Assembly: GCF_013302895.1 (NCBI RefSeq)
Contig: NZ_VJOK01000001.1
Location: 6,631,979-6,670,493, forward strand
Reading direction: 5' to 3'
Source: Streptomyces albus subsp. chlorinus
GTDB taxonomy: Bacteria > Actinomycetota > Actinomycetes > Streptomycetales > Streptomycetaceae
Length of the DNA stretch: 38,515 bases
Notes under the pieces: model-generated
The model's database searches: none
What the model was told of the DNA's origin: nothing
Seen by the model: only the letters and a program-made list of their open reading frames with translations
Program-made: the position numbers and the translations under genes
Shown here: piece after piece, positions 24,290-33,188 of the stretch
Numbering within the stretch: position 1 is the stretch's first letter
How the letters are laid out: the number at the start of each line of letters is the position of its first letter

Positions 24290-26014
24290 TCAGCGGGATC
24301 CGGTCTCCGGAAGAGTGCTCTCCCCGCCGGGGGAGAGCACACCGCGTACGAGACGGGCCTCCGGGGCGGGAAGGAGCTTCAGCGCCTCGGCGGGGGCGAG
24401 CCAGCGCGCGCCGGGCGGAAGCTGCTGTTCCGCGGGGCAGGGCGCCGCGAACAGGTGGACGAGGAGAGTACGGCCTCCCCGGAGGCACGGCGTGCTGTCC
24501 ACGGCCAGGAGCCGCCCCACGGCGCCGCGACCCGGCCCCGCACGGTCCGCGGCACGCGCGGCGGCGGCATCCCCCGCGCGGCCCGCACCCCCCGGACCCG
24601 TCCCTGCGGACCTCCCGCTCGCAGGCCGGATGCCCACCGCCCCGGCGTCCGCGAGCCGCCCGCCCGCGACTCCGGTGCCGGCGGGCCCGGCCCCTGCGGC
24701 ACGCGGGTCGGCGGGGCCGGGGCCGGAACCGGAGCCGGGATGCGTGGATCCGGGGCGGGCGGGTCCGGGGGGTGCCGGGCTCGGGGTTGCCGGTCCCGGG
24801 TGCGCGGAGCCGGAAGTGGTCGGGCCGGGGCCCGTCAGGCCGGGGCCGGCTCGCAGTGTGCGGGCGGCGGCCTCGCGGGGGGTCTCGTCGGCGGCGACGA
24901 GTGTTCCGGGCAGCCGGTGGCGGGAGGTCTGCCCTCCTCGGCGGTCACCGCCCTCCATCACCAGCACCCGCCCCGCCCGGTCGACCACCAGCACGGCGGC
25001 GGCCACCACCGGGCCGGGCAGCAGGGCCCAGCGGTCCCGGTCGCCGAGAGGCGCGGGGTACCCGTCCAGCAGGTGCGCCGTGTGCGCGCCGCGCTCGGCG
25101 GCGAGGGCGGCGACGGTGCGCCGCCGCAGTCGTTCGGGGAGCCGCTCCAGTGCCTCGGCCTCCGGGAGGAACTCGGCGGCGCGCAGTTCGTCCCGCTGCA
25201 GGTGCAGGTCCGCGACACGGACGGGGTGCGGCAGGTGGACGGCGTAGACGCAGGCCGTCATCGCCCGGCCGTAGACGGCGGCCGGCACGTTGTCGACGGC
25301 CAGCAGGCGGCCGACCCGCAGCCGGGCGGGCCGCAGCTCCTCGCGGAGTTCCCGCACCAGGCCGTCCACCAGGCCCTCGTCGTCCACCATGCCGCCGGGC
25401 AGGTCCCAGCCCGGCTTGTAGACGGGGTCGACGACGAGCAGGCGCCCCCGCTCGTCGCGGATGAGGGCGTCCACCGCGGCGGCGGGGGCGGGGTGCGTCG
25501 CGAGGTAGGCGGCCAGCTCCTCGGCGGTCTCCGTACCCGGATCGGTACCAGTACCGGTGGGGATATCGGTACCAGTACCGGTGGGGATAGGGGCATCGGT
25601 ACGGGCTTCCGCACGGGCACCTGCTTCCGGACCGGAACTGGGACCGGGACCGGAACCGGAACCGTAGCTGGGACCCGAGCGGACGGCGCAGGTGTCGGTA
25701 CCGGCATCGGAGGAGGCCCGCTCCGCGCGGGTGTCCGACGGCGGCTCCTGAGTTCGCCCGGTCGTCGGCCCGGGCGGTCGCCCCGGCGTCCGCCCGGACG
25801 GCGGTCGGGACCTCTGACCGGGGGTCTGCACGGGCGTCGGCGGTGTCCGGACGGGTGCGGGCCCGGGCACCTTCGCGGGTGCCGGCGCGTGGGCGGGGCG
25901 GGGCACCGGACCGGGGGCGGGGCCCGGTGCCGGTCCGGTGGGCGTGCCGGGTTCCGGCGGCGCCCCGGACGAAGCCGCGTCGTCGGGGGCGGGTGTGCGG
26001 GGCGTCGAGGTCAT
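24290..26014 (-). CDS. Nudix hydrolase with long disordered N-terminus and second degenerate Nudix region
   Basis: A 574-residue protein. Residues 1 to about 175 are Pro/Gly/Thr-rich and disordered. A Nudix domain follows (AAVDALIRDERGRLLVVDP ... GWDLPGGMVDDEGLVDGLVRELREEL), with the GX5EX7REUXEE core intact though the Gly after EE is Arg; such domains hydrolyse nucleoside diphosphates linked to another group. A second similar region (VVAAAVLVVDRAGRVLVMEGG ... HRLPGTLVAADETPREAAARTL) lacks the REUXEE glutamates and is interrupted by about 95 residues of Gly/Pro/Ala-rich sequence before RLLAVDSTPCLRGGRTLLVHLF, so it is probably non-catalytic. ATG 26014 is preferred over longer starts since GAGGAGG lies 6 bases upstream. 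No operon partner is seen. Confidence 0.75.
   Translation of the reverse strand: MTSTPRTPAPDDAASSGAPPEPGTPTGPAPGPAPGPVPRPAHAPAPAKVPGPAPVRTPPTPVQTPGQRSRPPSGRTPGRPPGPTTGRTQEPPSDTRAERASSDAGTDTCAVRSGPSYGSGSGPGPSSGPEAGARAEARTDAPIPTGTGTDIPTGTGTDPGTETAEELAAYLATHPAPAAAVDALIRDERGRLLVVDPVYKPGWDLPGGMVDDEGLVDGLVRELREELRPARLRVGRLLAVDNVPAAVYGRAMTACVYAVHLPHPVRVADLHLQRDELRAAEFLPEAEALERLPERLRRRTVAALAAERGAHTAHLLDGYPAPLGDRDRWALLPGPVVAAAVLVVDRAGRVLVMEGGDRRGGQTSRHRLPGTLVAADETPREAAARTLRAGPGLTGPGPTTSGSAHPGPATPSPAPPGPARPGSTHPGSGSGPGPADPRAAGAGPAGTGVAGGRLADAGAVGIRPASGRSAGTGPGGAGRAGDAAAARAADRAGPGRGAVGRLLAVDSTPCLRGGRTLLVHLFAAPCPAEQQLPPGARWLAPAEALKLLPAPEARLVRGVLSPGGESTLPETGSR
25541..25588. repeat. Exact 24-bp tandem duplication inside the Nudix gene
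   Basis: Two identical 24-bp copies (25541-25564, 25565-25588) encode a repeated Thr/Gly-rich octapeptide in the disordered N-terminal part and preserve frame. Confidence 0.85.
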
Positions 26015-26167
26015 GCGGGGCCTCCTCGTGTCCGGTGGTGGGGGTAGGGGCGCGTCTGGTGCTTCGCCGGGTTCAACTCGGCGGCCACGCGATCGGGTAC
26101 GCCCGCGCGGCACGTGCCGCCCGCAGGGGGAGTCGGACGGAGTGCCACCGCGCCGCGCACCCGGGCA

Positions 26168-26324
26168 GCTGTTCGGTCACGAGCCGCTGTTCGGTCGCGA
26201 CGTGCCGCCAGGTCATATGTGCTGCTCGGTCACGAGGTGCACCTCGGCACGGGGTGCGGTTCCGTACCCGCACCGTGGTCGGACCGTATCCGCACGTGGT
26301 CGGACCGGCGTCCGCCCGTGGTCG
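26168..26324. repeat. Two families of short direct repeats upstream of the ligD genes
   Basis: Family one, GCTG(T/C)TCGGTC(A/G)CGA, at 26168, 26186 and 26221. Family two, CGTGGTCGGACCG at 26274 and 26295 with a shorter CGTGGTCG at 26317, spaced 21-22 bp, about two helical turns. A GAGGTGCACCTC palindrome sits at 26234-26245. They occupy the gene-free stretch 26015-26507, where no reading frame resembles a protein family. Possible regulator binding array; unproven. Confidence 0.5.
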
Positions 26325-26507
26325 CCCCGTGGCCGGGCCGCACCACCGGGGAGCCGCGAGCCGCCCGCAGGGGCCCGTGTGGGCGGGGCGACAAGGGGAA
26401 CGCGGGGAGGGCGGAGAACGGGCCACGCGAGGACGGGGTGGCGGACGGAACCGCGGGTGAGGCCACGGCCGCGTGGTGTGGCGTGGCGTGGCCGGGAAGG
26501 ACAGGGC

Positions 26508-27125
26508 GTGAGCGGTGACGACGACGCGCTGAAGACCTACCGGCGCAAGCGGAGGTTCGACCGGACGGCCGAGCCCGAGGGCGGACCGGCCGGGGGCGGC
26601 GGGCAACCGCACTATGTGGTGCAGATCCACGACGCGACGACGCTGCACTTCGACTTCCGGCTGGAGTGGGACGGGGTCCTCAAGTCCTGGTCGGTGCCCA
26701 AGGGGCCGTCAACCGACCCGCACGACAAGCGGCTGGCCATGCCCACCGAGGACCATCCGCTGGACTACCGCACCTTCGAGGGCGTCATCCCGCACGGCGA
26801 GTACGGCGCCGGGTCGGTCATCGTGTGGGACGAGGGGACCTACGAGCCGCTGTCCCGCGACTTCGGCAAGGCGCTGGCGAAGGGCCACATCTCCTTCCGC
26901 ATGCACGGCGGCAAGCTGCGCGGCGACTGGGCGCTCTCCCGCTTCCGCAGCGGGGACGACGGGGAGCGCGAGGCGTGGCTGCTGGTCAAGAAGAACGACA
27001 GCCACGCCTCCTCGCGCGGTACGCCCGACCCGTGGCGGGTCCGCTCGGCCCGCAGCGACCGCACGCTGCGGCAGGTGCGGGACGAGGCGACCGAGGAGTG
27101 GACCCGCGAGGGCGGCCGGACATGA
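26508..27125 (+). CDS. LigD 3'-phosphoesterase domain protein
   Basis: A 205-residue stand-alone version of the LigD phosphoesterase, a Mn-dependent enzyme that trims 3' phosphates and ribonucleotides at DNA ends. Residues matching the Pseudomonas active site: His41 and Asp42 (VVQIHDATTLHFDFRLEWD), His47, Asp49, Arg51, and His83 in PTEDHPLDYRTFEG; IPHGEYGAG and the FRMHGGKLRGDWALSRF strand are also present. GTG 26508 follows AAGG by 7 bases. The stop overlaps the ligase start (ATGA), making one coupled unit. In bacteria with full LigD, phosphoesterase, ligase and polymerase are fused; here the polymerase module and Ku are not in the window. Confidence 0.9.
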   Translation: MSGDDDALKTYRRKRRFDRTAEPEGGPAGGGGQPHYVVQIHDATTLHFDFRLEWDGVLKSWSVPKGPSTDPHDKRLAMPTEDHPLDYRTFEGVIPHGEYGAGSVIVWDEGTYEPLSRDFGKALAKGHISFRMHGGKLRGDWALSRFRSGDDGEREAWLLVKKNDSHASSRGTPDPWRVRSARSDRTLRQVRDEATEEWTREGGRT

Positions 27126-28153
27126 GCGATCTGCTCGGCTCGCTGTCCGCCGGGGAGCGGGCGCTGCTCCGGCCGGCGCCCGCGGGCGCCACGCTGGCCG
27201 GGAAGCCGATGCGTGCCGAGCTGAGCGACCGGCGCGACTTCTCCGCCGGGGGCTGGCTCTTCGAGCGCAAGCTCGATGGGGTACGGGTGCTTGCCGTGCG
27301 TGAGGGCGGAGGCGAGCGGCTGCTGTCCCGTACGGGGCGGCGGGTGAACGAGACGTACCCCGAGATCGCCGACGCGCTCGCCGGGCAGAGCCGGGCCGAC
27401 TTCACCGTGGACGGGGAGGTCGTCGCCTTCACGCGGGGACGCACCGACTTCTCCCGGCTCCAGCAGCGGATGCAACTGAGCACCGAGCGCCAGGCGAGGG
27501 CCAGCGGGGTGGCGGTCACGTACTACGTCTTCGACCTGCTGCGCCTCGACGGCATGGATCTGACGCGGCTCCCGCTGCGCACCCGCAAGTCGCTGCTGCG
27601 CAGGGCCCTGGACTTCCGTGCGCCGCTGCGCTTCACCACCCACCGCAACGAGGGCGGGCAGTGGCTGCTGGACGAGGCGTGCGCGCACGGCTGGGAGGGG
27701 CTGATCGCCAAGCGTGCGGACGGCCGCTACCAGCCCCGCCGCTCCCCGGACTGGCTCAAGCTCAAGTGCGAGGGGGACCAGGAGCTGGTCATCGGCGGTT
27801 TCACCGAGCCGGCCGGGAGCCGAGTGGGTTTCGGCGCGCTGCTGCTCGGCTACTACGACCGGGGCGGCGGGGGCGGCCGGCTGCGTTACGCGGGCAAGGT
27901 CGGCACCGGGTACGACCGCGCCACCCTGCTGGCCCTCCGCCGGGGCCTGGACGAGCTGGAGGTGCCCGGTTCCCCGTTCGCCGATCCGGTCCGCGAGCGG
28001 GGCGCGCACTGGGTGGAGCCCCGTCTCGTCGCGCAGATCGGCTTCACCGAGTGGACCAGGGACGGCATGCTGAGGCACCCCCGGTTCCTGGGCCTGCGCG
28101 ACGACAAGAGGCCCCAGGACGTCGTCCGGGAGACGCCCCGGGAGCGGCGCTGA
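27122..28153 (+). CDS. ligD: ATP-dependent DNA ligase (LigD ligase module)
   Basis: A 343-residue ATP ligase of the non-homologous end-joining group. Motif I is FERKLDGVRVL with the adenylated Lys50; RTGRRVNETYPE matches motif Ia/II context; FTVDGEVVAF is motif III; GWEGLIAKRADGRY is motif IV; WLKLKCEGDQELVIGGFTEP is motif V. The C-terminal OB domain ends at about residue 325 (RVGFGALLLGYYD ... LRYAGKVGTGYD ... VAQIGFTEWTRDGMLRHPRFLGLRDDK). All nucleotidyl-transferase motifs are intact. Start overlaps the phosphoesterase stop, so the two are likely made together and act on the same breaks. Confidence 0.93.
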   Translation: MSDLLGSLSAGERALLRPAPAGATLAGKPMRAELSDRRDFSAGGWLFERKLDGVRVLAVREGGGERLLSRTGRRVNETYPEIADALAGQSRADFTVDGEVVAFTRGRTDFSRLQQRMQLSTERQARASGVAVTYYVFDLLRLDGMDLTRLPLRTRKSLLRRALDFRAPLRFTTHRNEGGQWLLDEACAHGWEGLIAKRADGRYQPRRSPDWLKLKCEGDQELVIGGFTEPAGSRVGFGALLLGYYDRGGGGGRLRYAGKVGTGYDRATLLALRRGLDELEVPGSPFADPVRERGAHWVEPRLVAQIGFTEWTRDGMLRHPRFLGLRDDKRPQDVVRETPRERR

Positions 28154-28351
28154 CCGCACGGGCGCCCCGTCCCGGGGGCCGTCCCGGGGGTGGGCGCAGC
28201 CGGGGGACGGGACGGCCTCGCGGGGCGAGCACCGTCCGCACTCGCCCGTGCGGCGGGGGAGGGCCGGGCCCGGCGCGCCCCCTGTACCGCCCGTCGCTCC
28301 GAACGCCGTACGCCTGGTTCCGTTCCGCGCTGTGCGGGCACTACGTGACGC

Positions 28352-29845
28352 ATGGATCACGATGCCGCACCAGTGCTGGAGGCACTGGCCCGCTACCAGC
28401 GGGCGGGTGAGCTGCCGTTCACCCCGCCCGGACACAAACAGGCGCGGGGCGCCGACCCGAGGGTGCGCGAGGTGCTGGGCGACGCCGTCTTCCACGGTGA
28501 CGTGCTGGCCTCCGGCGGGCTCGACGACCGGCGCACCCGGGGCGCCGTCCTCGTGAAGGCCGAACAGCTGATGGCGGACGCGGTCCACGCCGAGCACACG
28601 TTCTTCTCGACCTGCGGCAGCTCGCTGTCGGTGAAGTCCGCGATGCTGGCGGTGGCGGGGCCGCACGAGAAGCTGCTGGTCGGCAGGGACGCCCACAAGT
28701 CGGTGGTCTCCGGCCTCGTCCTCTCGGGCATCCACCCGGTGTGGGTGGAGCCGCGGTGGGACGAGAAGCGGCTGCTGGCGCACGCGCCGTCCGCCGCCGC
28801 GTTCGAGGCGGCCTTCGAGGAGCACCCCGACGCGCGCGGGGCACTGGTCACCAGCCCCACCCCCTACGGCACCTGCGCGGACCTGCACGCCCTCGCCGAG
28901 GTGTGCCACCGCCGGGGGTGCCCCCTCATCGTCGACGAGGCGTGGGGCGCCCACCTGCCCTTCCACCCCGACCTGCCAGCCTGGGCGATGGACGCGGGCG
29001 CGGACGTGTGCGTGACCAGCATCCACAAGATGGGCAGCGGTTTCGAACAGGGTTCCGTCTTCCATCTCCAGGGCCCGCACATCGATCCGCTGATGCTGGC
29101 GCAGCGCGCCGACCTGCTGGGCACCACCAGCCCGAACGTGCTGATCTACGCCGGCCTGGACGGCTGGCGCCGCCAGATGGCGCAGCACGGCCAGAAGCTG
29201 CTCGGACACGCGCTCGACCTCGCCGCCGAGGTGCGGGGGCGGCTGGAGGAGACCGACGGGCTGCACGTCAACGACCGGGCCGACTTCGTCGGCGAGGGCC
29301 TGGCGGCCGACCTGGACCCGCTGCCCGTGGTCATCGACCTGGCGGAGCTGCCGCTGACCGGCTACCAGGCCGCCGACTGGCTGCGCGAGGAGCGGCACAT
29401 CGACGTCCACGTCAGCGACCACCGCCGCATCAGCACCCAGCTCACCCACGCCGACGACCACCGCACCACGTCCGTGCTGCTGGACGCCGTACGGGAGCTG
29501 GCGGCCCGCGCCGAGGAGTTCCCCTCCTCGCCCACGGTCGCCCTGCGCACCCCGGCCGACCTGCGGATGGAACAGGCGTATCTGCCGAGGGACGCCTACT
29601 TCGGCGCGGTCGAGGACGTGCCCGTGGACGAGGCCGAGGGGCGGATCGTCGCCGAAATGATCACGCCCTATCCGCCGGGCATCCCCGCCGCGCTGCCCGG
29701 TGAGCGGCTGACCAGGACCGTCCTGGACTACCTGCGCACCGGCGTGGAGGCGGGAATGAACCTCCCGGACGCGGCGGCCCCCGATCTCCACACCGTCAGG
29801 GTGCTCGCCGACGGCCGCCCGCCCGCGGCGCCGGACCGCCTGTGA
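28352..29845 (+). CDS. Orn/Lys/Arg decarboxylase family (PLP, fold I)
   Basis: A 497-residue PLP enzyme of the short SpeA/lysine-decarboxylase-like group. Blocks: FTPPGHKQARGADP, FFSTCGSSLSVKSAML (phosphate-binding region), LIVDEAWGAHLPFHP (Asp contacting the pyridine N) and VTSIHKMGSGFEQGSVFH with the Schiff-base Lys226. The C-terminal region has EMITPYPPGIPAALPGE, diagnostic of the family. The substrate (arginine, lysine or ornithine) cannot be read off; arginine would give agmatine and putrescine-route polyamines. ATG 28352 gives a family-length product. Followed 39 bases later by a HAD phosphatase on the same strand. Confidence 0.9.
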   Translation: MDHDAAPVLEALARYQRAGELPFTPPGHKQARGADPRVREVLGDAVFHGDVLASGGLDDRRTRGAVLVKAEQLMADAVHAEHTFFSTCGSSLSVKSAMLAVAGPHEKLLVGRDAHKSVVSGLVLSGIHPVWVEPRWDEKRLLAHAPSAAAFEAAFEEHPDARGALVTSPTPYGTCADLHALAEVCHRRGCPLIVDEAWGAHLPFHPDLPAWAMDAGADVCVTSIHKMGSGFEQGSVFHLQGPHIDPLMLAQRADLLGTTSPNVLIYAGLDGWRRQMAQHGQKLLGHALDLAAEVRGRLEETDGLHVNDRADFVGEGLAADLDPLPVVIDLAELPLTGYQAADWLREERHIDVHVSDHRRISTQLTHADDHRTTSVLLDAVRELAARAEEFPSSPTVALRTPADLRMEQAYLPRDAYFGAVEDVPVDEAEGRIVAEMITPYPPGIPAALPGERLTRTVLDYLRTGVEAGMNLPDAAAPDLHTVRVLADGRPPAAPDRL

Positions 29846-29884
29846 CGACGACCCCGTCAGCTCACCCGCAGGGAAGGAGCCACC

Positions 29885-30559
29885 ATGCCGCGCGCCGCGC
29901 TCTTCGATGTCGACGGCACCCTCACCGACACCACCTATCTGCACGTCCACGCCTGGTGGGAGGCGTTCCGGCAGGCGGGGCACAAGGTGCACACCGCGGC
30001 CCTGCACCGGGCCATCGGGCTCGGCGGGAGCGACCTGATCGCCCACGTACTGGGCGAGGGCCGGGACCGCGACCAGGACGCGGCCCTCAGCGACGCGCAC
30101 AAGACCCTCTTCGCGACCTGCCACGAGCGGCTCGGCGCGCTGGAGGGCGCCCGCGAACTGCTGCACGCGCTGCACGGGAGGGGCTGGCGCGTCGTGCTGG
30201 TCACTTCCGCGTCCGGCGGCGAGCTGGCCGCGATGCGCCGCGCCCTGGACGCCGACGACGTCATCGCCCACATCGCCAGTTCCTCGGACGTCGAGCGGGG
30301 CAAGCCCGCGCCGGACCCCGTCGAGCAGGCCAGGGAGCTGGTGGGGGCCGCCCGCGAGCAGACCGTCTTCGTCGGCGACTCCGTGTGGGACATGCGGGCC
30401 GCGGCCCGCGCGGGCGTCACCGCCATCGGCGTCCTGAGCGGCGGCATCCCGCGCGCCGACCTGGCACAGGCCGGCGCCCAGGAGGTCTACGAGGGGCCGG
30501 CCGATCTGCTGACCCGGCTGGACGAGAGCGTCTGCGCCCGGCTGGAGCAGGACACCTGA
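29885..30559 (+). CDS. HAD-superfamily phosphatase
   Basis: 224 residues. Motif I FDVDGTLTDT (nucleophile Asp and acid Asp), a helical cap from about 20-85, motif II VVLVTSAS, motif III GKPAPDPVEQA (Lys), and motif IV TVFVGDSVWDMRAAARAG. This is the beta-phosphoglucomutase/phosphoglycolate phosphatase-like subfamily; substrate unknown. GGGAAGGAG precedes the ATG. It may be cotranscribed with the preceding decarboxylase. Confidence 0.9.
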   Translation: MPRAALFDVDGTLTDTTYLHVHAWWEAFRQAGHKVHTAALHRAIGLGGSDLIAHVLGEGRDRDQDAALSDAHKTLFATCHERLGALEGARELLHALHGRGWRVVLVTSASGGELAAMRRALDADDVIAHIASSSDVERGKPAPDPVEQARELVGAAREQTVFVGDSVWDMRAAARAGVTAIGVLSGGIPRADLAQAGAQEVYEGPADLLTRLDESVCARLEQDT

Positions 30560-30654
30560 ACCCCGCCGGCGACGGCGCCGCTGACCTGCGGAGTCGCTCC
30601 GCGTAGCCGCCGCGTCGGAGGGGTACCCGAGCGACCGGACGAGAGGAGGCCACC

Positions 30655-31266
30655 ATGACCTCAGACGGCAGGGACATCCCCGCGGAAGAGGGCGTCACGA
30701 CCGAGGACGCCGCCGAGATGGGCGAGGGCCCCGCCGAGGGCCGGCAGCCGGGCGAACGCGTCGAGCGCGGCGAGTGGAACCCGCCCGTGGAATCCGACCC
30801 GCCGCCGCGTGCCCCCGCCCGGGACAGCGGCGGATTCGACACCTCGTTCCTCACCCCCGAGGCGGAGGCCGACCAGGAGCGCGCCCGGCCCGCCGACCCG
30901 GGAGCCGACCCCGAGGGCCAGGGCATCCCCGACCTCCAGGACGGCACGCCCGAGCAGGAGCGGGCCAGCGATCCGCAGCAGGAGGCGGTGCCCGGCGACA
31001 CGCCCACCGCCGTCACGCGGGCCGCCCCCACGCCCGCCGAGATGCGCGAGGGCGAGTCCCTCGACGAGCGGCTCGCCGAGGAGGAGCCCGAGGTCTCCGA
31101 GCGGGAGGCCGTCTCCGGCCCGCCCGACGAGGCCTCGGGGCTGCTGCGCAACGACCCCGAGGCGACGCCGCCCCGCCGCCAGGACGTCTACGGGCGCGAG
31201 AGCGGCGGCGGGGCGCTGTCCGCCGAGGAGGAGGCCCTGCGCACGGTGGACGAGGACGAGATGTGA
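30655..31266 (+). CDS. DUF5709 family protein, acidic and disordered
   Basis: A 203-residue strongly acidic protein (many Glu/Asp, few hydrophobic residues, no membrane segment). The recognisable part is EMREGESLDERLAEEEPEV and a C-terminal GALSAEEEALRTVDEDEM, the pattern of actinobacterial DUF5709 proteins. The function of that family is not known to me; low complexity suggests an intrinsically disordered soluble protein. GAGAGGAGG precedes the ATG. A strong hairpin follows 42 bases after the stop. Confidence 0.75.
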   Translation: MTSDGRDIPAEEGVTTEDAAEMGEGPAEGRQPGERVERGEWNPPVESDPPPRAPARDSGGFDTSFLTPEAEADQERARPADPGADPEGQGIPDLQDGTPEQERASDPQQEAVPGDTPTAVTRAAPTPAEMREGESLDERLAEEEPEVSEREAVSGPPDEASGLLRNDPEATPPRRQDVYGRESGGGALSAEEEALRTVDEDEM

Positions 31267-31307
31267 CCCGCGACGCCGACGGGACGGGGTGACCCCCACG
31301 ACGGACC

Positions 31308-31339
31308 GTGGCCCGGCCGCCCGCGGGCGACCGGGCCAC
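31308..31339. terminator. Hairpin between DUF5709 gene and P450 gene
   Basis: GTGGCCCGG (31308-31316) pairs exactly with CCGGGCCAC (31331-31339), and the loop contains a further CGCCC/GGGCG pairing. It sits between convergent genes and could serve both. The rest of 31267-31593 shows no gene. Confidence 0.65.
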
Positions 31340-31593
31340 GTACATGCGTGCCGACAGCCGTGCCGGTATCCGGACGCGGCGCCGGAAACGCGGCGCCGGA
31401 ACCCTGGCGTCGGACTCCCGGCGGCAGGGACCGGCAGTGGAGACCGGCCGCGGGCACCTTGCCGATGAGCCGGACAAGGGGCCAGTGAGCACGCGGCCGA
31501 TGAGCCGAATGGGCCGGACAAGAGGCCCGGGCAAGGCCGGCGAGCCGAGGAGGCCGGTGCCGCGCGGCTGTCGTGCGCCGTGCGGCCGGGCCC

Positions 31594-33000
31594 TCACCGG
31601 GGCCCGGAGCCGGGGTCCGGGTGCACGCGGAAGCGGAGCGCGAAGTGGTCGAGGGTGGCGGGCACCGGTGCGGCGGGCCGCAGTCCCGGGTGCGAGGCCA
31701 GCGTGTAGGTGTGCCGCTCCAGCAGTGCGGCCAGCAGGGTGCTGGTCGTCAGCAGTACGAGGTTCTGGCCGGGGCACCCGGCAGGGCCCGAACTGAAGGG
31801 CACCAGCGCGGGGTTGGCCCGGGCCGCGCGTCCGCTCCGAGCGGTCCACTGCTGGGGCGCGAAGGTGTCGCCGTAGGGGGCGGCGGGTTCGGCCCGGTGG
31901 AGGTAGGGCGTGTAGAGGGCGAAGACGCATCCGGCGGGGAGCGTGCCGCCCGGCCACGAGGTCTCCTCGGTGCTCTCCCGCAGGATGAGCGGGGTCGTCG
32001 GCCACAGCCGGACCGACTCCAGCGCGCACCCCCGCAGATACGGCAGCTCGCGGGGCGCGGCCGGGTCCCCGCCGCGTGCTTCCTCGCGTGCCCGTTCGCC
32101 CTCCCGCGGGTGTGTGGCCAGCAGCGCCAGGGCCCGTGCCGTCGCCATGCCGGCCGCGTCGTAGGCGAACAGCCAGTGCGGGACCTGGCCCGCACGGTCG
32201 GTTCCGGGAGGGGCGTCGGTCGCCGCGACCCGCGCGGCCAGACTGCCGGGTTCCGCCGCGGCGACGTACTCCCGCACGCGGGCGAGGAACGCGCTCCGCA
32301 GCCGCTTGCGGCGCGGGCTGAGCAGCGACCAGTTGGCGGCCGACCGCAGCGCGCCCAGCTGGGCGGTCAGTGTCACGTCGTCCCGCGCGGCGTCGCCCAG
32401 GACGACGCGGCGGACCGTCCGCCACCACGCGGCGTCGAACTCCTCCCAGCGCAGCTGGCCGGAGCGTTCGGCCTCCGCGAGCAGCGCGGCGGCCTCCTCG
32501 CGGACGACCCCGGTCAGCGGCCCCGCCAGGTCGTGCAGCGGCTGCGGGGTCTGGAGCACCTGCGTGACGAACTCCCGCCGCGCCGCCCGCTCGGAGCCGC
32601 CGGAGACCAGCACCCCGTGCGGCTGGAACTGCGCCAGGGCGCCGCGCTTCTCCCGCGTCGCCGGGCTGAACGGTTCCGGGGTGCCGGCCAGGACGCGCTC
32701 CGCGTCCTCGGGGTCGAGCACGAGCGCGTAGGAGCGCCCGCGCACGGTCAGCGGCAGCGGTCCGGAACCGTGCCGCTGCCGCAGGGCGCGCACCCGTTCC
32801 ACACCGCGCCGGTCCCAGCCCGTGCGCTCCACCAGTCCCATGGCGCGCGGCCTGCGGACGATCACGCCGCCCGCCAGTACCGGCAGCAGGACGTCGCCCA
32901 CCACCCCGGCCGCCTCCCGTGCGCCCAGCGGGCGAAGGGTCCCTGCCCCGGGCGACTCCCCGGTGCTCGGATTCGTCGCGGTGGCCTCGGTCAGTCGCAT
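31594..33000 (-). CDS. Cytochrome P450
   Basis: About 468 residues. Heme loop PFSSGPAGCPGQNL (axial Cys409, FxxGxxxCxG), K-helix ALESVRLWPTTPLILRES (ExxR), and I-helix AYDAAGMATARAL with the oxygen-binding AGxxT. No N-terminal membrane anchor is evident, so it is probably soluble and needs separate redox partners, none of which are in the window. The long proline-poor start is ambiguous: the frame is open to 33165, but ATG 33000 with upstream GGAG and GGAGTGGAG gives a family-length protein. The substrate is unknown; not clustered with obvious biosynthetic genes and divergent from the Mrp operon. Confidence 0.9.
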   Translation of the reverse strand: MRLTEATATNPSTGESPGAGTLRPLGAREAAGVVGDVLLPVLAGGVIVRRPRAMGLVERTGWDRRGVERVRALRQRHGSGPLPLTVRGRSYALVLDPEDAERVLAGTPEPFSPATREKRGALAQFQPHGVLVSGGSERAARREFVTQVLQTPQPLHDLAGPLTGVVREEAAALLAEAERSGQLRWEEFDAAWWRTVRRVVLGDAARDDVTLTAQLGALRSAANWSLLSPRRKRLRSAFLARVREYVAAAEPGSLAARVAATDAPPGTDRAGQVPHWLFAYDAAGMATARALALLATHPREGERAREEARGGDPAAPRELPYLRGCALESVRLWPTTPLILRESTEETSWPGGTLPAGCVFALYTPYLHRAEPAAPYGDTFAPQQWTARSGRAARANPALVPFSSGPAGCPGQNLVLLTTSTLLAALLERHTYTLASHPGLRPAAPVPATLDHFALRFRVHPDPGSGPR

Positions 33001-33188
33001 CTCCACTCCGCTCACTCCGCGCCGGGCGTGCCGGCCGCTGTCGGGTGCGTCGTTCCAAGAGCGTCGCGGTACCCGCAGGTCACCGTGCGAAACGACGCGC
33101 ACGGGAGCCCCGTTTGGCACCGCCCGGCCGGTGGTACCCACTGACCCGTCCGGCCCGCGAGGCACGTGAGGCGAGGGGAGGCGGCCTG

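Noticed and set aside
26840..30271. A 1143-codon minus-strand frame across ligD, decarboxylase and HAD genes
   Set aside because: It spans several well-supported plus-strand genes and has no recognisable motif.
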